DNA of 64,000 nt from Eleusine coracana subsp. coracana (GCA_032690845.1 CM064422.1:7130001-7194000); one strand, 5' to 3'. Shown: positions 46,816 through 59,268, counted from the first letter of the stretch. Made by a program: numbers and translations. Notes: a model not told the origin generated them from the sequence alone.

Positions 46816-49800
46816 ATGGCGGCGCGGGGGAAGAAGCTCATCAACTATCCCAACGGTAAGACGTAGAACTTTCCTCTTGTTCGCGTGGAATTCTCCGGGT
46901 ATTCTGATGTTCTCCGTAAAGTCATGTTTCTGAGGAACTTAGACGGGTTTGTGGGGCGCAGATGTAGTGACGCAGTTCATCGAGGGCTTGGTGGAGACGT
47001 ACCCGGGGCTGCAGTACCTGGACGGGTTTCCCGAGGTGAGGTTGCGCGATTGAATTCTAAACGGCGGGCTCCATTCCATCCCAATTTTTTGGTGGTTTCT
47101 GCTGTTAATTTTGCGCTGGAGTGTTCAGGTAAAGGTGGTGCTTCGCGCAGATGTGGCGGCCAGGACGTATGATAAGGTCGCAGTTATATGCGGTAATCTC
47201 ATGCTTGCTTTGTTTATTTCCTGTTAATTTCGAATTCTAATTGAAAATCTGGTGATAACTGTAAGTGATATGTCATTTGAGCATGGACTTGATCGATGTG
47301 TTATGGTTGTTGGAGGCAGAGGTTCGTGCAGACTGGTTACTGGTGGCCTGATTGACGAAGTTATTAAAGTACATTTCTTAAAGTAGCTTTAGAGTACACG
47401 ATATAGACATCTTCAATCCTCTTCACAGAGTATGGCACTCAGTATAAAATTTAAAACTGCATATTGATTGAAAGAGACGATGTGTTCTGAATATTTGTTC
47501 AAACATCTTATTGGAGAGCCAAAGAGTGCTCTTACGAGATTGTGTGACATTACATGCTCTCGGTTTCTGTTCTTGTTATTGCCTTTCATATGTTCAGCTG
47601 AACAGCAATTCGATAGCTGTCTGTTGTGGTTTATTTAACTTTTCTGGCGAACCAGCTTCAGTAAAATGTATAAAAGTTTTATGATAATCCTGTTGTTTTC
47701 CGTGTACTAAAACATTATTGCTGTATGGTACATTCAGCACCTTATTTTTTGTATTCAGGTGGTGGAAGTGGCCACGAGCCAGCCCATGGTGGATTTGTTG
47801 GTCAAGGAATGTTGACGGCCGCAGTTTCTGGAGATGTTTTTACTGCTCCACCTGTTAACTCTATTTTAGCTGTATACTCCTGAAAATTACTAGTTGAAGC
47901 TCTTTACTGGGCCACTTTTGAAAACCTTCATGCAGTGTTCTATTATTGTAGGCTATTCGAGCTGTAACAGGTCCAAAGGGTTGTCTTCTAATAGTAACGG
48001 TACTTACATTTTGTGACCAATTAAATGTGCATTTTGTGACCAATTAAATGTGTTACAGAATTATGTTAAACGTTGATGTGATTTTAGTATGAAGACTTGT
48101 AGGACAATGCCAAGTAGAGCATATAGAATTTTGGGAGGGGAGAGACTGCAGATTATAATTAGTAAATTTTAAAATAAAGTATATAACCTTTTCTTAAATG
48201 CAGAATTACACTGGTGACCGACTTAATTTTGGCCTAGCAGCTGAGGAAGCAAAATCGGAAGGCTACAAAGTGGAGGTTTGCACATGTTCTCTGCCTTCTA
48301 ATTATCAATTCAGATTAACAATTGTTTTTTTATTTTATATGTCTGGTCAATGCTATCAGACGGTTATTGTTGGAGATGATTGTGCTCTCCCACCAACTCA
48401 AGGCATAGTTGGCAAGAGAGGTCTTGCAGGGACAATTCTCGTGAATAAGGTAATACACTCTCTTATTTTAGTTTTATGGCATTGTCTCAGTTCTAAACCA
48501 TTAATTATAGGTCCAATATTTCAATTACCTCCCGTTTTCATTTTATCTTGCCTTTTCAGTTCATCGGCAAAGAATAGAAATAAAGTTTAGTGTTTGTTCA
48601 TCAAGTTTTATCTGAATATTAATGTGACACTATATCTTAAATTAAGATGTACCACAAAAGTTATGAATGCTGGGTGTACTTTTGCCTGCAATTCCTCTAT
48701 ACAGGTGACTGTTTGATATTTTTCTAATTACTGTCGTTAATGCTGAATGCAGTGGTTCTCCATGCTTAATTTTTTGCATTGTGATCATAGTATTGACCTT
48801 AGAGATACAATCTTCTCTGCTTCATGTATGTTCTGTCATTTGGATGGTTGATCATCACTCATCAACTTGGTAAACCCATGATGGCGTACTGCATGACGTA
48901 ATACTATAAGGTCATCCATGTTCTCTCTAATGAGTAGCTCCTTTTAACAGATCGAACTTAGAACTCGTTTAAGGCTTTGCTGATATGGCTCTCAATATGG
49001 TAGGTTTAGTGGGCAACATGTCTTTTTTATTTTCAAAATAAATGGATAAAAAATTCTTTTGGGTTGCAATTCATGTCAAACGGAACATGCTCAGAAGAAG
49101 AAACTACAAGGTAGAGGGGAATAACTACAATTGCATCCTCTGTACACAGCAAAGAGAAGAAACAGCCTTTCACCTTTTCTTTGGTTGCCCTTTCAGTAAA
49201 ACCTGTTGGCAACACCTTGGAATTAACTGGAACCTATCAACAGACTTTTACACAATGCTAGACTTGGCTAAAAATGAAATGGAACACTCATACTTCATGG
49301 AGATCTTTATTATAGCAGCCTGGCAAATCTGGAAGGAAAGAAATAACTTTATCTTCAAAAGGAGCAGGCCCTGTTTTACCAACTGGAAAACCCAATTCGT
49401 AAAAGAAGCAGACATGCAGGCCCATAGACTGCAGCCTGACAAAAGGCTCTCTTTCACTAGTTTGATAGATGTGTATAGATAGTCTCTCTGTTGTTTGCTC
49501 TGCTTGGAGCTCTCTTCTCTCTTTTTCATGGGTCTGATCCATGCTGTAAAGTGGTTTCTGTGTTACTTTTGTTTGTCTTTCATATATCTATATATTTACC
49601 TACCACAGCAGGGGTGTTTCCCCTGCTGTGCAGTTTCAAAAAAAAAGTAATTTGTCTGGGTCATGTTGGCACTCTATGTTCTACTTGATAGATGAACTAT
49701 TGACTCCTCACTTCATTCGATCCATTATGGATTTATGGTTATTGCCTGTACGATTCACAGATAGCTGGAGCTGCCGCTGATGCTGGTTTATCACTTGAAG

Positions 49801-52800
49801 CGGTTGCAGAAGAAGCAAGGCATGCGTCTAAGTTGGTTGGTACAATGGGAATTGCTCTGTCAGTGTGTACACTTCCTGGTCAGGAGACTTCAGATCGCTT
49901 AGGTCCAGAACAAATGGAGCTTGGTCTTGGACTTGTAAGTTTTCCTCACCTTGTTTCACAGTCAGCTTATAAATATAAAGAAGAATTAACGTTTAAAAGT
50001 GAACTTATCTACTTGACTTTGTGTACTGTTGTAGTATTTTTGCACTTTAACCAGTTTACATATACAAAAGGTTTCCAAGAATATGCACTATTTTCATACT
50101 TTTGAAGATCCTAATGCTATACTATGACGGTCTTTCCAGCATGGAGAGCCTGGTGCTGCTGTCACTGAACTCCAGCCTGTTGATGTAGTGGTGGCCCGTG
50201 TTCTTAAGCAGATCTTATCACTGGTATCTTAGCCCATCCAATATTTTAATGTCTTCCTGATTCTTCTGTAACTGCATCTTTCCATTATATAATTTAGCAT
50301 TGGGAAGTAAACACGTAAAGAGAGGCTAAGTTGAGCTAATAATAGAATGGAAATAAAAAAATTTATAACTATTTATGGTTCAAACTTTCGCTTACTGATG
50401 CCTGTATATTTCACAAACTATGTACTCCCTCCGTTTCAATTTACTTGTCATCCTATTCTCCTGTTTTTCCAATTTACTTTTCATCCTCGCATCCCGATGC
50501 ACATTTTTACTTTCCCAATACATCTCTATCTCTATATCTCTCCTTCTCGTTTTCAGTGCACCCAACTTTTTCACCCTCTCTTAATCTCCGTGCCCAACTC
50601 CAAAACGACAAATAAAAAGATACGGAGGGAGTACTTGATAAATATTCAATTAAAAAAATCTATAGTTCAATGGAACTACAGGTACCAATGTTGTTCTTTT
50701 TATTATATGTCGTGGCATAAAAATTTTAAGCTTTAAAAGGGTATGTTGTACTTGATCTTCTTTTCTATCTTAATGTAATGATGTACAGACCTCCTGCGGG
50801 TTCGAGGGAAAAATTGGACTATAGTAACTGTAGAGAACTGTATTAGTGCACTCCCAAGACATATCTTAAACAGTAACTTCTCAGATATTTACATGACTAT
50901 TTAATATTTTTCATCTCAACTAACATTGTGTGACTTGATCAAGATGATTAACACGTTTTCAGAATGAGAAGATGACCATCTTGTTTCAGTCCAGTAAAAC
51001 CTTGTATTCCCAGTTGTCATGATCTATATTCCTTCATGCCTCTCACCTAGCCTCATTCGTTGGACCTAGTTACAGGAATGTTTTTAACAAACTAGGCGTT
51101 ATGGGTATGACATATATTGATGTATTCATACATTTTTTGTCGTCTTTTAGTATTGTCATGCCATCATGGACAACATCTCACAACAACCTAAAAATTATAT
51201 TTATATTCAAGTTATTAGTTACTCCCTCTATCCTAGAATATAGCTAGTTCTGGGTTTGTCCTAAGTCAAACTTTTTAAACTTTAACAAGTTATCATAACA
51301 AAAAAATTATAATGATTGACAACACAATGATACTAGTATTAGATTGGTCATGAATCAAACTATCATAATATATAACTCTTATGTACTCAACTTTTATAAA
51401 TGTTTTGTAATATATGATCAAAGTTATAAAAGTTTGACTTAGGACAAATCCAGAACTAGCTATATTTTGGGACGGAGGGAGTACTTTATGTATTTTAATT
51501 TAGTTGTAAATACCGTTACATGCATTGCTACAAATGTACTTGTGCCCATTCTGACAGGACACTCAATATATTCCAATTACAAGGGGCGACAGGGCCATTC
51601 TCCTCACTAATGGGTACAAAGTTTTAAATTTCTGTGTTTGTTGCATATTTTGAATAAAACTGTGATCATGTGGCGTTAGAACATACATAACTTTCTTGGA
51701 TCCTGAAGCTATAAATGTTGAGTACTGTACCAATGACAGATTGTTCAGCTCAAAGATTCTGACAGCTGCAGAATCTGTGCCAGTTACTTGTGGATAATTC
51801 TTCAAATCAGGATCTGAGCCAGCTTCACCAGCATCATGTTATCGCTTTCACGCCTTCTCATCTAATGTACTGTGTCATTCTAATTTACAGATTAGGTGCT
51901 ACCCCTGTCATGGAGTTGATGATTGCCACTAGAAAAGCTGTACGTGAGTTACAACTGGAATACGGGATTGCTACTGACAGAGTCTACACAGGATCTTTTA
52001 TGACATCTCTTGACATGCAAGGTAGTATATCAGCATTATAATATACTGATATTATGATACCACCAGTTTTCTCAAGGATCAAAATAGGATGAAATGACTT
52101 ATTAATGAGATTTAATTATGCTAAACATATGAAGAAATGAGAGTATTGAGTGTTGAAACCCCCCATATGTTTTGTGAGTGGCAACTGTTCACAATGAGAC
52201 TGAACCAGTGAAGCTGCTGCATTATCATTTCTGTAGGTTTCTCAATATCTATCATGAAGTCAGACATAAGAATTTTGCAGCGCCTAGATGCTTCCACTAA
52301 AGCTCCGTGTTGGCCAGTTGGAAACGATGGTAATGCATTTTTTTTTCTTATACATTGAATTAATTTATCATGTAACTACAAGTCTTATTTCAGATTTGAG
52401 TACCATTTCATAATTGGAAAAACAATTAGACATGGCATTTCATTTTATTTACTTTATCTTGGTTGGAATGGAGGATTGGAGGTGATGTGGATTGATTGGA
52501 TTCTTCTTTCCCCATTTTCAATGAAACGTTAGTTGAGTGGAATATCACTTGTTAGCTTAATCATTTTGTTTCTGTATTAAAAAGATACATCTTCCTACTG
52601 GGCTCCTGTTTTTTATTAATTTGATCCTAGGGCTGTATCTGGTGTGTAGTGAACTAGTGATTTGATCAGACCACTTCCCAAGTTACAGTTTAATCAGACT
52701 ATTTCAATGTTCCTTTTACTCCCTCTGTTTTTTAATTGATGTAATTCAAAAATGAACTAAGAATACTGTCTTAAGGTATAAATTTAAAACTAGAGGGACT

Positions 52801-55454
52801 AGTGTTTTCTCCCTATGCGCATCCAAGGTATTGATTATTAAGATGAATGCTCCTTACTCCACAGGCGGTCGGCAAAAACCTGCAAAAATTGCTGTTCCTG
52901 TATCATCATCAGGGGCAATGAAGAGTGATAAGGTAGGACTGCTAGAATGAAACTATTACTTTTTTTACAGTCTATGAAAGTAAGTTTGTGTTTCCCTTGC
53001 CTCATAGACTTGTATGGTTCACTAATACATGTTTTAGATTAGATGCATATGTATCTTTTGTAATTCCCCCATGTATAAGGGCGTTCGTGCATATTCACTC
53101 ACACATGTACCTGCATACTGAATACAAGTGTTACTCATAATAACATTCACTGTTGGAATTCTCCTGATGCATGGATGATATATTCAGTTCTCATTATCCA
53201 TTTTTTTTTTCTGAATGCTCCACAGCATTCAATAAAGTAGCAGTAGACATGCTCAAGTTATCAGTAGCCTCCAAGCCTCTCCCATGTCCCTAGCTGATTG
53301 TTTGTGCCACCTATTTCTAAACCTCTAGGTAATAAGAGAACATGTACCAAGCTCTAGTATTATGGTTAGAGCACCTTATCTTATGTAAATAGGATAAGTG
53401 TAATATTTTCAGAAATTGTTCCCATGATTTTTTTGCTTAACTTACTGTTTAAATATTAATTATACTTAAACAAGTATCCCATAGTGTTTACAAATGATAT
53501 ATAGAACTGTAGTACCATTTTCTAATTATGCCCCAAACGACATATGAAAATGGTAACTGGCATGATGAAGACGATCATTGATGAAGGCATTTTTGGTATC
53601 TTTTAAGGCCAAAATAAGCACTCTATACCACTGTTATTTATATTCATAAAAAATGGTAATGGAAGAAGCAAAAGCAATTTTGTGGCGCATAATTACATAA
53701 AAAGATGAAACAGAAAATAAACATACAAAGTTACTGTATATACTACGTGCATTTTAGGTTGAAAAACTTCCATGTACTCATTTGGTGTTGTTTTTGAGGG
53801 AATCTCATCTGGTGTTGTTGGCAGATGCTTCAACAAAGTCGAGAGCTAACCAGACAGGGTTGCATTTTAGAAGCTGCTATTGAAGCAGGTGCCAAAGAAA
53901 TAATTAGGATAACGGATAGTCTAAATGAATGGGACAGCAAAGTAGGAGATGGTGACTGTGGAACAACGGTGAGTCAAACAAGCAAATGATCTTTGTGTTC
54001 GTTTCCAATTATGATTCCACAGCTCTTAACATGTCACTGTTTCTTCCCTATCCTTTTTCTTTTCCTTTTCAGATGTATAGGGGGGCAACTGCTATACTTG
54101 AAGATATGAAAAAATGGTAAAGGCTAAGCACTAGTATATTTGCCTGGAAGCTAGAAATTAGTAACTGGAGTAGCAGCAAATATATTACCTCATGTACCAT
54201 GTGGTAACATATTTTCGCGCAATTATTTCATTTGATCTCTGCATGTCTGTTTAACCTTAGTATCTTACTTTTCAGGTACCCAATGAATGATGCTGCTCAA
54301 ACGGTGAATGAGATCGGTGCCACTGTCAGGCGGGTCATGGGAGGAACAACTGGTATCCTGTATGACCACTGTCCTGCTGAAATTGGTTCATTTGACAAAT
54401 CAGAAAATTTTAACATAATAAATCCTCATTATGTAGGTATGACATACTCTGTAAGGCTGCTTATGCAAGTTTAAAGAGCACTAAAACAGTAGAAGCAAAG
54501 GATTGTAAGAAACTTTTCTTGAAAATGTTGATTCTCTATAAATCCCAGATGAAACATACAAAGAGATGTTTTGCTTCCAGGGTGTAATGCTCTAGAGGCG
54601 TCCATCTGTGCTATCAGCAAATATGGTGGTGCTCATGAAGGCTATCGTACCATGCTTGATGCTCTTATTCCAGCCTCTAAAATTTTGAGAGAGGTGGGCA
54701 GTTACTGTACAGCTATTCTATTTTCTTGGTAAATATCAGAACTCACCCAAGACGTATCAATAATGGTTTAGAGACTTGAAGCTGGGGATGATCCAATGGA
54801 TGCATTCTTCATATCGTCTGAAGCTGCTTTCAGTGGCGCTGAATCTACAAGGAACATTCAAGCCCAAGTGAGATATATTTTCTTTTGTTGATAAATTTTG
54901 AAACTAAATGAAAATAGTTGCACATATCGCCTTCCAGAAGACTCTTTTCCTGAAAAATGAAATCAAATCATTTTTCCAGTTTGCAAAATAGTGCCACTGA
55001 ATTGTGTAAGATAGTGAATATAATTAGAATTTCTGTCAGTCAGGTGTGCTTAATAGTTTATAGTGCTTTATTTTTTTAAGTGAATAGGCTACCCATAGTG
55101 TTGTGGTATTGCAAATGTGTCATATTCTGTCGGTCAGGTGTGCATATGTTTGTTCGCCTTCTGTCAAGTATTCCTGACAGAAGAACAATGGCAATGCAGC
55201 TCTGTACTGTTCGAGTGTTCCTGACAGAAACATGCAATGTAATGCAGCTCTATATTGTTCGTCTAATTTTAATTTATGTGAGGAATTAAGCTAGTACTAA
55301 CGATGTAAACTCATAATTTCAGGCTGGCAGGTCATCGTATATTGCTCCTGACAAGCTGGCGTCGGCTCCTGATCCGGGAGCCATGGCTGCTGCTGCTTGG
55401 TACAGAGCTGCAGCCCTTTCATTGAAGAGCATGGCATGCCCTTCCGAAGCTTAG
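46816..55454 (+). CDS. Dihydroxyacetone kinase / FMN cyclase, copy 2
   Basis: Twenty exons: 46816-46855, 46962-47035, 47129-47192, 47759-47871, 47952-47999, 48204-48275, 48360-48449, 49761-49934, 50140-50223, 51558-51613, 51891-52021, 52237-52329, 52865-52932, 53825-53968, 54073-54116, 54276-54359, 54437-54504, 54581-54693, 54772-54867, 55323-55454. They give 595 aa. Exon sizes equal those of copy 1 except +3 bp in exons 13 and 14, both in the linker. DhaK keeps GGGSGHEPAH and HGEPG (His226); DhaL keeps KVGDGDCGTT (Asp411, Asp413). A Thr replaces the Lys before NYTGDRLNFG (residue 113), and the C-terminus is MACPSEA instead of KNKLQGSQS. The open frame and intact catalytic residues indicate a working paralogue. 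Introns 7, 9 and 12 have gained a LINE fragment and MITEs. Confidence 0.95.
48007..48052. repeat. Perfect 23-bp tandem duplication in DHA kinase 2 intron 5
   Basis: CATTTTGTGACCAATTAAAT plus GTG occurs at 48007-48029 and 48030-48052 with no differences, starting 8 bp after the 5' splice site. Confidence 0.85.
49036..49648 (+). mobile_element. LINE (L1-type non-LTR retrotransposon) 3' fragment in DHA kinase 2 intron 7
   Basis: An open frame at 49042-49482 encodes the reverse-transcriptase zinc-binding tail (zf-RVT): NMLRRRNYK, then CILCTQQREETAFHLFFGC with the C-x2-C...H...C pattern, and QIWKERNNFIF. This is the typical C-terminus of plant LINE ORF2. The 3' UTR ends CAGTTTC plus an A run at 49638-49646. 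The 5' part, including the catalytic domains, is absent, as in most truncated LINE copies. I could not identify a target duplication. The element is in the same orientation as the host gene. Confidence 0.85.
50423..50633. mobile_element. Stowaway MITE in DHA kinase 2 intron 9
   Basis: CTCCCTCCGTTTCAATT... (50425) and ...GATACGGAGGGAG (50631) form inverted termini, each next to TA. The interior (CTATCTCTATATCTCTCCTT, GTGCCCAACTCCAAAACGAC) is the inverse of the interior of the MITE in the PHYA leader intron. Confidence 0.87.
51220..51483. mobile_element. Stowaway-like MITE with long inverted repeats in DHA kinase 2 intron 9
   Basis: A 260-bp palindromic element (51222-51481) with TA on both sides. 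CTCCCTCTATCCTAGAATAT, then AGCTAGTTCTGG and GTCCTAAGTCAAACTTTT, is repeated inverted at the right end (AAAGTTTGACTTAGGAC, CCAGAACTAGCT, GGGACGGAGGGAG). The arms are over 60 bp and the centre is AT-rich. Confidence 0.87.
52717..52801. mobile_element. Short eroded Stowaway-like MITE in DHA kinase 2 intron 12
   Basis: CTCCCTCTGTTTTTTAATTG (52719) and ...AATTTAAAACTAGAGGGAC (52799) are imperfect inverted termini flanked by TA. At 81 bp it resembles the short MITE in DHA kinase 1 intron 13, but lies in a different intron. Confidence 0.6.
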
Positions 55455-55619
55455 GTCTGTTATAGCTTCACTTGCCTATCGAAATTTCGCAGCTAAATTG
55501 GCATAGCTTCCCTTTAATTTTCCATTTAACTTCAGTCGATTTCAATGTCTCCAATGATGTGGTGTATATATTCTGCTTAGTTTTTGGGTCAAATGTTCAT
55601 GGTAATATTGTACTATGGA

Positions 55620-56103
55620 ATAATAGCTGTATTGCGAACGGTCCTTCAGCCTAGTGATTGAGGTGGCTTAGTAGCAGGGATTGAAAAACTGTCGAAAACC
55701 GCTCTCGCTCGGTTATTAAAATCGGTCGGTTTTCCGCTAAAACCGAACCTAGGTAGTGTAGCAATTTTGGTTTTCCATCGATAAGTTCGTTTTACCGATT
55801 GATTTTTTGGCACTGTTCAAAACTGCTATTGTAGCAGTTTTTGAACCCTTGCTTAGTAGCACCCTCAATGTCTCGGGTTTGACTCCCAGTAAGAGCGAAT
55901 TTACAGGTTAGGGTAAAAAAATAAATCCCTTCGCATGTCACCATGTCAAAGCAACCCGACTCAGGTCATGGTTGTCTCACACGGGTCATGGTGCCGTTGT
56001 GTAAGGGTGGGGCAGGATTCAGAGATTTTCTCGACGTACGTGAGAAGGTCTTCTTCTTAGCAAAAATGCCCGGAGGTCAAGTTTTTTTTATAATGGTTGT
56101 ATT
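55620..56103 (+). mobile_element. tRNA-derived SINE, interrupted by a hAT MITE
   Basis: The SINE (55634-56089) has an A box (CAGCCTAGTGATTGAGG) and a B box (GGGTTTGACTCCC at about 55875-55887), now separated by the inserted MITE. Its 3' end (CTTCTTCTTAGC...GGTCAAG) runs into a T run. Imperfect 14-bp direct repeats ATAATAGCTGTATT (55620-55633) and ATAATGGTTGTATT (56090-56103) fit a target duplication with two changes. This is a different family from the SINE at 17.8-18.1 kb. Confidence 0.72.
55667..55859. mobile_element. hAT-type MITE (177 bp) with 8-bp target duplication
   Basis: The element (55675-55851) starts CAGGGATTGAAAAACTGTC and ends GCAGTTTTTGAACCCTTG, imperfect inverted termini with the CA(G/A)GG start usual for hAT. 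CTTAGTAG is duplicated exactly at 55667-55674 and 55852-55859, the 8-bp target of hAT. Removing the element and one copy restores the SINE's A-to-B box spacing. Confidence 0.87.
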
Positions 56104-56548
56104 ATATAAATATTTGGGTACAAAGCAGCTGCTTTATTAACCGTGGTAAGTAAAATTTGACACGGCACTTGTAATCTCCATGATTTTATGTAAATTCTCC
56201 TATGGCTTTGCAGCATACCTTGGTCAGCTGTGCGCTGGCACAGGATCCAACACTGAATTCATTGACCAATTATTTGAAAAAAACTAGCCCATTATTTGAC
56301 TAATTTATTTTGTATTTCTTATCCGGCAACTGTTCTTACCAAATGGGTACTGAGTGGCTTGTATGGTATGGTATCACATATGATTGCATTTTAGTTGATA
56401 GGGGCTCCATGGAACCACTTGTGTTTATCCCCATAAACCAAAACAGAGATACACTATATCTGTAAGAACATATTTCTTGCGTGGATTCTCTGTTCTTGAT
56501 CATCAATGTGGGATTCTTTTTTCAAGACTTGGGTAATAGACCATGAAT

Positions 56549-56593
56549 TCTTGTACCCAGTTTCTTCCGAAAAAAAAAAAATCTTGTACCCAG
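56549..56593. mobile_element. Orphan poly(A) insertion with 12-bp target duplication
   Basis: TCTTGTACCCAG occurs at 56549-56560 and 56582-56593, flanking only 21 bases (TTTCTTCCG plus 12 A). The orientation is + and the tail abuts the second repeat, as expected for a target-primed insertion of almost nothing but a tail. Confidence 0.7.
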
Positions 56594-59268
56594 AACTATT
56601 AGCTTTTTTGTGTTTACAAACCAAATTGTACTAACTGTATGCTACTCCATATATGGGGGACAACAGTTATCTCAATATGATTCTAACCTATTTGATTATA
56701 AAGTTAAAACATATTCTTGTGGAAAATTATGCAAACCCCAAGATTATATATTCTTTAGTTTGTTATAAATATAGCAGCTAGATGTTTCAAAGGGTTAATG
56801 TTTTCGTTTTGGGTTCCACTGGTTTTTGGATTAAAGAAACATTTGTTTAATCTAAACAGAACCAGAAATAGCATTAGCATAGCGTTTTATGTATATAGGG
56901 AGAGAAAAAAGTAGCTTGATATTATCAATGCGTGATAGCTGTTATGTTTCATCATTATCTAGAAAACAAAAGATGTTGTGTTTGATAATAGTTTAAAAAT
57001 ATCCTGACCTTATGATCAATTCAATAAATACTACTATAAAGCCGGTATTTTTTGGTAAAGGATACAATCATATGACACAATGTAGATAGCAGATCAAAAC
57101 CCATTACAATCAGCTAGGGTTGATCGTTCATTTGTTTAGATCTAGAATCACTGTAAAGTGGATAATGGCCTCCGAAAAGCTTTAAGACAAAAGAAAGAGG
57201 TGTTGGGAAGAAAGATGGTTGGTGCCTGAATTATTGATTGTTCTGGGTCGGCCTAAATTATGCGGCTGCTGCCTATTGTTTCGTGCACATCTAATCTGGA
57301 TAATGTCAGCATCTTCCTGTCCCAATTAGTGTTTCATGATTGCAAGGTTGTTCAGTAGTCCTAAATGTGTGCAGGATCGATTGAATGTCTCCCTATACCA
57401 TAGCCTTTGATATCTGCTCTGCGAACACTATCTACACTTCTACCTTAACGCTACTTATGATCTCATCTTGAGCCATGAATTGCATGGAATTTTTCTAGAA
57501 CTTTCACCTGAAAATTTGTAGTTCCCTAGGAATGTTGTGAAATTTAGACTGTCCTTTCCATTAATGTAAATGCAAATGGTAAACCTGAGAGCGTTTTAAC
57601 ACTATCGCAGTATGGCGACTGCGATGCGCACGCATGCATCGGATTTCGGTATTCGTCCTTCTTTTCCCTGCTGCCGTGGAGTCGTGGACGTTGATACTGC
57701 CACTAAAAACTTTTTTTTTAACAAATTGCTGCCACTAACAATTTTTTGTCCATTTGTTCGGTATCAACGGCCTTCATGGATCGTTTAGTTCGTTATGTCT
57801 TGCTACCAACAGAAGCGTAACTGCGCATGCGCATGTGAGCGAGGCAGCATACACATGCCGATGGCTGCACCTACAGCAGACGATGGCGTCCCAGCATCCA
57901 CGTGATCTGACGCGTGACGACCGTGTGTCACAGCACAGGTGCGCACGGATAAGATTCCGGCACATGACGGCCCATTCGATGCAGTTCGTCAGTATATTTG
58001 ACCTAAGAAGACCGTTCATTGACCAGTAGCACGGGTTTGTACTGGCGCGCGTTTGCGTTTGCGAGATTGTCGAATCGCGCAAAAGCAAATTCGGACCCCT
58101 TTTGAGCACCTGGTGGCCAAGTAACGGCTCAAACCTACATTTCTCTCGTGACACCTTTTTTTTTCAAGGACCCGTGACACTCCATATAGGTGGTGTCGTC
58201 CTCTGTTTGTTCTGCTCACACCGACTGTCAGTTTTCTGTGCACTTATAATAATTTGTTAAGTGGTCAGCTTCTCGACTATCATACATATATGGAAGCCTT
58301 TTCTTTGTTCTTACACAGATGCGACCTGCTCCTTTCTCTTAATTACTATATCGCATAGGTATTTTAAGTTCTCCTCGTTGTTGCATGATATGGACTGTTG
58401 GAATGTTTGCATCATATGCAGGACCCACACAGAACTGGCGTGTGTAAAGTGTTATTATAGACATAAATGAAGTAGCAGGGTTAGATATATCTGGTGCTAA
58501 CAAGGGGTTGGCAGGACGGACCCAAATCATGCATGGATGATTCATTTGGACCAGTGCAAAAATGTGCAATTGCAACCAACTGGCACTGTTCTGGAACAAC
58601 GAAAAGCTTGGGGAATTTCTAAGCAGAAGCTGCCTCTCCAACTCCCAATCATGGTTTCTGGTGTGTGGTCGATTTTTAGAAGTGGTTGACCTCACGAGAT
58701 TACTCTCTATATACCTGTTAGATTAGCTTAACCAAAAGCAGATTAAGACTGACAGCTAGCTCTTCGTGGAGGATTCGAGGGGCCTAATCAAATCTTTAAA
58801 AAATCATAAAACGTGAGAGATGCGTAGCAGCGTACGTACACGCAGACGCAGGCGTATGAACGAGCATCTTTTTTTTGTGCATGAAAAGTACGGCCCAACA
58901 TATTTCCGCTACGCCGGACGCTTCTTGAAAAAAAAAATGAGAAAACGAGTTGGGGAAAAGGCTTCTCGTGACTCATGGGAACAATATTTCAATCAACTGA
59001 TACATGCATGAGTATAGTACATATGGAAGAAATGGGCGGCATGCTGATCGATCACACAGTCGCCGAACGAACCCCCTGGCTTTATTAGCGAGGCTGCCTT
59101 TCTTTTGTCCCCGTTGCCTTTGGCGCACGGGGCCCTACACGGAATCGGAGGCCCATACCTGTTGCTTGCTCGTCATATCCACCGGTGCTCAGCTCCGCCG
59201 AGCAACCGACAGCGACGGCGAAGGCGCGCGCGAACCCAACTCATCATGCAACGACTCCTTCCTTCGCT

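Larger units (their letters stand above)
55455..59260. other. Intergenic region between DHA kinase 2 and MAP65
   Basis: Starts with the 3' UTR of copy 2. A SINE broken by a hAT MITE occupies 55634-56089, and an orphan poly(A) insertion lies at 56549-56593. The remainder, 56.6-59.2 kb, is AT-rich and I see no gene in it. An 18-base insertion between two CGTGACAC copies (58147-58154 and 58173-58180) is weakly similar to the poly(T) insertions. Confidence 0.5.

Noticed and set aside
50347..50736. ORF of 129 codons in DHA kinase 2 intron 9
   Set aside because: It is mostly Stowaway MITE sequence read through; no conserved domain.
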